A stretch of DNA of 64,000 nucleotides, from contig CM037833.1 of the NCBI GenBank assembly GCA_021234535.1, forward strand, positions 18,482,433 through 18,546,432, given 5' to 3'. How positions within the stretch are numbered: position 1 is the first letter of the stretch; every line of letters starts with the position of its first letter. The notes below the pieces were generated by a model. That model worked only from the letters and a program-made list of their open reading frames with translations. It was not told the origin of the DNA and did not search any database. A program made the position numbers and the translations under genes. This document shows, piece after piece, positions 57,732 through 64,000 of this stretch. This DNA comes from Stichopus chloronotus (taxonomy: Eukaryota; Echinodermata; Holothuroidea; Aspidochirotida; Stichopodidae).

Positions 57732-58139
57732 GTAAGAAATGCGATATCAGCTTTAGTTACCCTTACTGTCGTTTAAAAAGAATGTCTCCTGCAATCAAAC
57801 ATTTTGTACATTTTTTTTTCTCATTTCTTTTTTCAGCTTCCAAGTTTTAAAAGAATGTATGGCAGGCATCAACTTGTATTTCACTTAAGGAAGATAAGTG
57901 TTGAGACAAACCTTTTTACATTTTTTGTTGCACTTTTTTTCTTTTCCAAATTGGGTGTAAGGAATATCTGATCAACAGATTTTTGTTAGAACGTTTTGCC
58001 AGTATTCAGTCAAAATTATGTCAAGGTGTCCCCGCATTTACCCTCCAGGTAGATATTGAAAACCTTTTAATGAACAACGTTCTATGTTCAAGCAAGGGAG
58101 GGGTGTAAGACACACACCCATGACAATTTTGCGTGGAGT
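57732..58139. other. Region after Ig copy 3, nothing identified
   Basis: T-rich, no exon seen. Confidence 0.45.
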
Positions 58140-58660
58140 GTCTACTTAAAGGTTGTGTGCCATGCATCTAAAGAAGAGCACTCTTCATGCAGAAGTTGTG
58201 AAATCCAAACATGAATTTTGTTTATATCTTATGGGACTTTTGAAATTTGACTTTTCAAAGTCTGAGAAAAATACAAACCAGATGACGTGAATTTCTGTCT
58301 GCCTATATAACTGGCATCTTAATTACTTAATAACTGGGGTTTATGTTGGGAAGACATATCCATATTTTTTCCAAAATAACAACCTCTGTCCATATCAAAT
58401 TTTCAAATCTCGTTGAAATAAAAGTTATATAAATATAGGATTTACATGAGACATATCATAGCAGTCAATCTCTTGACGTCACAAATTTGCAAACTTAGTC
58501 AACGTTTGTTCAAGGTACAGCTGTGAGACTCTCATTTACCTGTAAATTCATCAGTCTGTGACCGGTTTTAGTTAATATGTGGCTGTTTATGACATTTTTA
58601 ATGCTTTAATGCACCCAATGCCCTAAAATGTCATTTTCATGTAATAGGACCCTTTAAAAA
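58140..58660 (+). repeat. Dispersed repeat, copy B of the 44,990-45,560 family
   Basis: Same orientation and order of anchors as copy A (AAAGGTTGTGTGCCATGC ... CAATCTCTTGACGTCACAAA ... GTGGCTGTTTATG). Its right end runs into the tandem duplication below. Confidence 0.75.
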
Positions 58661-59333
58661 TCTCGCATTAACTGTTTTGTGTGTCTACTTGCTCAATGTC
58701 ATTTTTAGCTTTTTTTGTACCACAAATCAGTTGAAGAGATATGATGATATCGGATTTGGAAACAAAAAAGTGCATATAATTGCGATGAACATCGCAACTA
58801 CTTTAGAAACAAACAACTTGATTATAATTGATTGAATGGATTTATGAATGAATAAATGGAAGAATGAATGAATGGATTTATGAATGAAAGAATGACCGAG
58901 TAAATGAATAATTGAATGAGTGAATGAATGAATGGAAGGTTTTAGTCGCAACCTTTCCTTTAATGTTTTTTATGCACCCAATACCCTAAAATGTCATTTT
59001 CATTTAGTAGGACCCTTCAAAAATCACGCTTAACTGTTTTGTCTGTCCACTCGCTCAACGTCTTTTTAGCTTTTTTGTACCACAAATCAGTTGAAGAGAT
59101 ATGCTGATATCGGATTTGGAAACAAAAAAGTGCAAATAATGTGAGATGAACATCGCAACTACTTTAGAAACAAACAACTTGATTATAATTGAATGAATGG
59201 ATTTATGAATGCATGAATGAATGAATGAACGGAAAAATGAATGAATGGATTTATGAATGAACGGAAGAATTACCAAGTAAATGAATTATTGAATGAGTGA
59301 ATGAATGAATGGAAGGTTTGGGGACAACCTCTA
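58612..59333. repeat. Tandem duplication of a ~362-bp unit with (AATG)n tails
   Basis: GCACCCAATGCCCTAAAATG at 58,612 recurs at 58,974 (one difference), and TTGAAGAGATATGATGATAT, GATGAACATCGCAACTACTT and the GAATGAATGGATTTATGAAT tail recur at the same offset of about 362 bp. The (AATG)n tails explain the Ser/His/Ile-repeat ORFs on the minus strand, which are not genes. Confidence 0.9.
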
Positions 59334-60230
59334 ATTTGACTGCAAGACAAGCCCGGTCGTGCAGAAAACAATATAAATAAAAATATGAAACAAAACGGAG
59401 AAATTTCAAATATATGCAAAGGGCAATTGCTCAACACTGAATTTCATTGCAAAGGTAAGCGTATTTGAAAAGAGGAAATGTCTTAGATGTTCCTTGAAAC
59501 TGCGTATGAGTACTGTGAATATTCTATATATCAACAGGAAGGGCATTCCACAAATTCGATCACAAATTCTAAATGATCTATCACAAAAGTTTGAAGTAGT
59601 ATTCGTTAAAACGATGGAATGAGAACGATTAAACGTGGTTGAGAGATCGGATAAGACTGGAGTTAAGCCATGAAGACATTTTATACCATTAAAATAAAAA
59701 AAATGAAAAAGATTCTTTTACGAACACGCAATCAGAGGTGATTAACAAAGAGTTCAGTTCTCTCTCCTTTCAACTGTAAATTAACCTACCAGCACAAATC
59801 TGAACATCCTTTAGTTTGCCAGGAGAGACGGAGGTACACCTGATGGTCATCAACACACCCTTCAATCTTACAACCAAGGTTTGGAATTTAGTAATTTATA
59901 CGTTAATACTAATATAGTATCACGTTTGTTGTTCTTCCATGGATGTGTTGTATATTCGCCTGGTGGTTCGATACTTGTAACACTTCCTCAAGGTGTTATT
60001 GCTTTGAGGCAATCGCATTAAGTTTATGTTTACAAAAGCAATTGGTGTAATCTTTCTGTCACAACGCAAGTGTTACTCACATGTTCAAGTTCACAATCAT
60101 TTCAGGTATTACCCTGCAATATGTATTGTATCAAAAATCGAACTTGATGCTGCTTTCCTTTGAAATTAAGGAACCGACATTCACATGCGAAGGAAAACAA
60201 GTGTTCAATCTACGGAGTTCATTGATATTA
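59334..60230. other. Intergenic, nothing identified
   Basis: AT-rich. GGGCATTCCACAAATTCG near 59,540 and the following stretch look like old repeat DNA, but there is no second copy in the window. Confidence 0.4.
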
Positions 60231-60440
60231 CCAGGGTTCTATGGTTCCAGGGTTCGGGAACATCGAACCCTAGGACTATCGAACCCTTGGAACAGCGAAC
60301 CTGAGGAGTTACAATGACAATTCTGGGAAGATCGAACCCTGGGAAAAACGAACCTTGCATTCATCTGTAACCATTGAATTAATACAAAAAAGGAGAAAAT
60401 CGAACCCTGGGGACTGTGAACCCCGGGAACATTGGATAGC
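60231..60440. repeat. Degenerate GAACCCTGGGA tandem repeat
   Basis: A unit of about 16 bp (GGAACATCGAACCCTAG and variants) is repeated about three times at 60,265-60,315, with further scattered units to 60,440 and inverted units (CCAGGGTTC) at 60,231-60,260. Frames on both strands are repeat artefacts. Confidence 0.8.
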
Positions 60441-62359
60441 TCCATCTCCATCCCGTGTACGTCCTACAGCTGCGTCTTATAACTTAATACAACTGCTTCA
60501 AGAAGAAAAGGGTGAACGTAGAGCATCATCTTAGGAAATTTATTATCTAACGTATGCCAGAAACACGAAATGTAAGGCACCAGACGGGCACGTGATGGGT
60601 CAGTGCAATTGCCGGTCACTTCAGCATACTAGAAAGTTAATATATTGAGAATTAATGGCAATTTACTCTGAAGACAAATCACTATTTAAGAGGAATCTGT
60701 TGGTCCAATGTTGCAGGCGAATACCTGTGCCGAAGAAAGTGATCACACCTGTAGTAAGTCCTGGAGAGTCCATACCAAAGGCAGCATGCTTAGCCTTTAA
60801 CAACGAAGCCCACCTCGGTTCAAAATAATACATAAATATCTGGGTATATTACATAACTAAAGTTGCTTATTTATAACATTGGTGCAGATGCGCAGATCAG
60901 GATGTGAATTATTCACCAGTTAGTAATATGTGCAGGATCCAGTAAAACCTTGCTTTGTTTAACGTTAGGTTGGCATCGACATTGGTGTTCCTTACATTTA
61001 TGACAGGAGCCTGTTAATATTGTTATTTATTAATTGTGCTAAAAATTGTTATCTGAATTAAAAACATCTAGTTTTAAGGAGGAGGCACAGAACAGTTGTT
61101 GATGTGAGAGAGATGAGGGTCAAAGGCCAAACGGCAGGGGGTTCAAAATACTGTAACACTAACAAGGCGTCTGCGCATTTAAACATACATCCTGACAAAT
61201 TTTGTGCTAAATGCTCTTGCTAAATACTTTGCAAGATATGCTGAAATCTCAACATTTAGTGCAAAAGTGGCTTTTTTCATCAGATATCAGGAAATTTTAC
61301 CCAGTGTACACAAAACGTAGTGCATTTTGGACCTTTGTCATCAATATACACCCTTTTCACGTTTAAACAAATCGTTCCTATACGGCAATTACAGCATACA
61401 AATGGCAGCAGTAAGTGTTGCCGCATAATGATGTCAGGTGTACGAAAGCATAGAAGGGAAATACAACTTTCACATTTATTGAAATTAACAATTTATAAAC
61501 GTAAGTTCACATTTCTTACACGTCAATTCTCACTTTATAAATAAGAGCTATATACGAATATGTATGTATTAAGCACAACATTAAATTAACATTAGGGGAA
61601 GATGCCATGTACCAACTTTTGTCGAACCAATGTTTCACTACCTGAAGTTAATGTTGCTATAACATATTACACATATAATAAGAAACTCTGGGATGTATTT
61701 GTTTTTTTTAATTGTTCCATATCAAAAATGGTGTTATACTATTTTACTATTATCCACATCAAAAAAGGTGTTTATTATTCTTCACACAGTTTTATAAAAC
61801 TGTTCCTTTTATTTTCGATGATGGTAGTAAATACTAACTCAGAAGCAGCTCATTCTATCGTTGATCTCAGATTCACTTTGCATTTGCTAAATTGTATGAC
61901 AATAAGAGATATAATTTCAAGATATTATAAAAAAGAAATGCGTAATTTCATTTGCAGTTTCACTTAGTAAGGATTCGCATTTCTTCTGCTTTTCATCAAT
62001 AAAATGACACGTAAACCCACGGGTGCAATATTTTGTTTAGAAACAAAAACACAAAAAGCCCATAACCTCTATTAGTTCGTATAACATGTCACAATGCTTG
62101 ACCATATACCTACAAAAAAAAAGAAAAAAACTTAAGGAGTGGATGGATACGTAATTTTAAGAAAATGATACGATTAGAAGCAGTTTTCCAGAATTCCCTC
62201 GTGTTTATGATAAATTTAAAAATGTTAGCCGAGAGACACGTACTCGTAGAAACTATAGCCGATGTTGTAATCGAGACCTCAGATCCCGACGAGACGGTGG
62301 AGCTTCTCTCTCAAGGCTGATGCTACGGCCAAATCATCCGAGAACGAGTCCAGCTGCTA
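60441..62359. other. Intergenic, no gene identified
   Basis: AT-rich; the 121-codon frame at 61,602-61,967 has no domain, signal or splice context. Confidence 0.45.
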
Positions 62360-62585
62360 AATACTCTTCTATTCAAGTTTCTACAAGTCTGAACTATCCG
62401 TTATACACATTCATATTATTGTGTGTATTGGCAAAGTGTCTTGTGACCGTCCGTTAGTTTGTAATAACAGGCAGTTTATCTCATTAGTATGTAAAAACAT
62501 TGGCAACTCCTTGATTTGAGACTTCGGCTGGTTGTTAGGCAACCCAAGCCCTTGACCCAGTTTCCAGCCAAGAGTCAAAAATTTG
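62360..62585 (-). repeat. Dispersed repeat, copy B (inverted relative to 11,455-11,670)
   Basis: In reverse complement it reads CTGGGTCAAG, GTTGCCTAACAACCAGCC, TACTAATGAGATAAACTGCC, ACGGACGGTCA and ATAACGGATAG in the same order as copy A. Confidence 0.75.
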
Positions 62586-63870
62586 GATAAAGTGAAAGAC
62601 CTTATAGTGACAATATATTTAAGCCTGCCTAAGGATAGCCTACATATTGGAAATCATTACATAAACTAACGAGACCTTCTCATTGTTAAAATAAACTAGG
62701 GAGGGACGAAAACGAATTATACTATCTTCCACATTTAGAGTGGAGACTGGTTATGCATGAGAGTCTATAGTCTAAAGTTTAAGCTATTCGCTAGACCAAA
62801 TTAACATTTTCTTTTAAACGACGATCAGAATAGGAAAAAAAGCCCAGAAAAAACCCGATAGAACTGCATCGTGTTGAATAAGGCACATCGGCTTACATGT
62901 TACAATTAGTGTTACTGTTGGGCCTGCTAGCTACCATATTGTTGAGTTGCCAGCGGATCTTATCATACGCCTAGGGACGAAGAAGATGCTATGTTAGTCT
63001 CCATGACTCAACGTCCAGGTATACTCTCTAAATAAAAAAAAAACGAGATAAAGGATGACTCTAAAATTAGGAGTGAATATTCACTCTAAAAGGAGAAGGA
63101 ATGGCTCTTTTCAAATAACCATACTTATTCCTGCATTAAGAATATTTCACTTTTAATTTTGGAGCCAGCCCTCATCTCGTTTTATGCGACATATGGAGAG
63201 TATGTGCGGAGAACATTGTACAAAGTAGACATAACAGTCAGGTTATGCCTTATTTTGTAACCAATTTCGTCAAGTGCTTTGATGTAATTGTAACGTTAAA
63301 GGAATTCTCCAACAACAAAAAAATTCACATAATATATGAGATTCGTTACCGTTCTATCACTTAGACATAACTTTTTTACCAGAGGAAGGTTCCTTAGATG
63401 TGAAATAATGCTTTAAAAGTTGGGCTTGAAAATGTGTGACGTAGAACCGACAACAAACCGTTTTCCATTTTTTTTTTTTTTTTGTTCCTGTTTGTGGCAA
63501 GGTCTTGGACGCAGAAACTCTTTAATTCAGAGATTATTGAAACCCTATGAATGTCTACATTTAGTAAGATACTTTCCTCCGCTAATGTTTATGTAGAGCG
63601 AGTAGCGAGCGGGGATGAGATGCGATCTCATTGGTCGTAGTTCACTGTAGGCCTGTGAATGTTTAGTGTTTGTGATTGGTTGAGGCCTTACTGTAGTTTA
63701 TGTGCGGACATAAGCCTGCCTCGGCTTATTTCCGGGGTATTTTATCAAGAGACCATGGTAAAATTAGTTAGTTACTCGGTTGGTCGGGCCGAAGTTGTTA
63801 CAGTTTTAAGTTTTTCGGGTGGGGTGCGAAGTTCCGTTGACAGAACCTAAATCCTAAGACCAGCCTATTC
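62586..63870. other. Intergenic, no gene identified
   Basis: AT-rich, with a T19-20 run near 63,465-63,483 and no supported exon. Confidence 0.45.
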
Positions 63871-63882
63871 CGATCGGTGCAG

Positions 63883-64000
63883 TGCTCGACACCTGCGCCA
63901 CCCGAGACCTTCGGAGTCCTCAACACCTGCTCCGCTTGACCCCTGCGCGGTGCAACCCATGCACCGCTCAACATCTGAGCCGCTGCCGGACACATGCGCA
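63883..64000. repeat. GC-rich 16-bp minisatellite, continues past window
   Basis: Seven or so units of a 16-bp motif near CGCTCAACACCTGCGC, each with a few changes (TGCTCGACACCTGCGC, TCCTCAACACCTGCTC, CGCTTGACCCCTGCGC, CGCTCAACATCTGAGC). It is much richer in GC than the surrounding DNA and cut off by the window edge. Confidence 0.8.

Noticed and set aside
58727..59276. Two Ser/His/Ile-repeat ORFs on the minus strand
   Set aside because: Translations of the (AATG)n tails of the tandem duplication.
1..64000. CRISPR arrays, rRNA, bacterial operons, integrated viral genes
   Set aside because: None seen: repeats are eukaryotic tandem or dispersed types without spacer structure, and no viral hallmark gene was recognised. 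The YqaJ fold is also found in phages, but here it lies between transposon ends with introns.

Overview
The window is AT-rich eukaryotic genomic DNA. Small exons are separated by GT..AG introns, and there are many microsatellites, minisatellites, MITEs and other dispersed repeats. There is no bacterial operon structure. An Ig-ectodomain receptor kinase, tandem IgV-type leader exons, a two-gene DNA transposon and a Penelope-like fragment together suggest a marine invertebrate. I favour a deuterostome such as an echinoderm, possibly a sea cucumber, but this is inference from gene types and texture, not from a species marker.

Layout. (1) 1-5,250, minus strand: ten exons of an Ig-domain receptor protein kinase. 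Reading right to left they are two Ig-like exons, three microexons (15, 21 and 18 nt) forming a stalk, a transmembrane exon, two juxtamembrane exons, a glycine-loop exon and an alpha-C exon. The rest of the kinase lies beyond base 1 and the leader was not found. (2) 6,100-19,900: mostly non-coding, with a degenerate ~60-bp tandem repeat, a 58-bp tandem repeat and copies of two dispersed repeats. (3) 19,889-20,018, plus strand: a leader exon of a secreted protein; small acidic exons at 40.2-41.9 kb may belong to the same or another gene. (4) 22,157-30,545: an essentially complete 8.4-kb DNA transposon of ISL2EU type (PIF/Harbinger-IS5 related). Its inverted termini flank two convergent genes: a THAP + HTH + DDE transposase (plus strand) and a SWIM + YqaJ nuclease + PHD protein (minus strand). 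Each gene has one homopolymer frameshift, and the second also has a suspect splice acceptor. Three MITEs with target-site duplications sit in its introns. (5) 31-48 kb: intergenic or intronic DNA with a diverged ~400-bp repeat near 35.4-36.5 kb and a dispersed repeat at 45 kb. (6) 48.8-57.7 kb, plus strand: three tandem paralogous leader + IgV exons. The first two are intact and of identical length (361 nt). The third is a pseudo-exon with the invariant Ig tryptophan changed to TGA and a palindromic insertion. A GIY-YIG (Penelope-like) fragment with 3' tandem units and a large AT microsatellite lies between the first and second. (7) 58-64 kb: duplicated repeats and minisatellites.

How the parts fit. 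The transposase would bind and cut the element ends. The YqaJ/SWIM/PHD protein is the characteristic second protein of this transposon group, and its role is not established here. The Ig receptor and the IgV leader exons look like members of lineage-expanded Ig-type surface receptor families, one complete enough to follow exon by exon and one cluster showing birth and death of copies.
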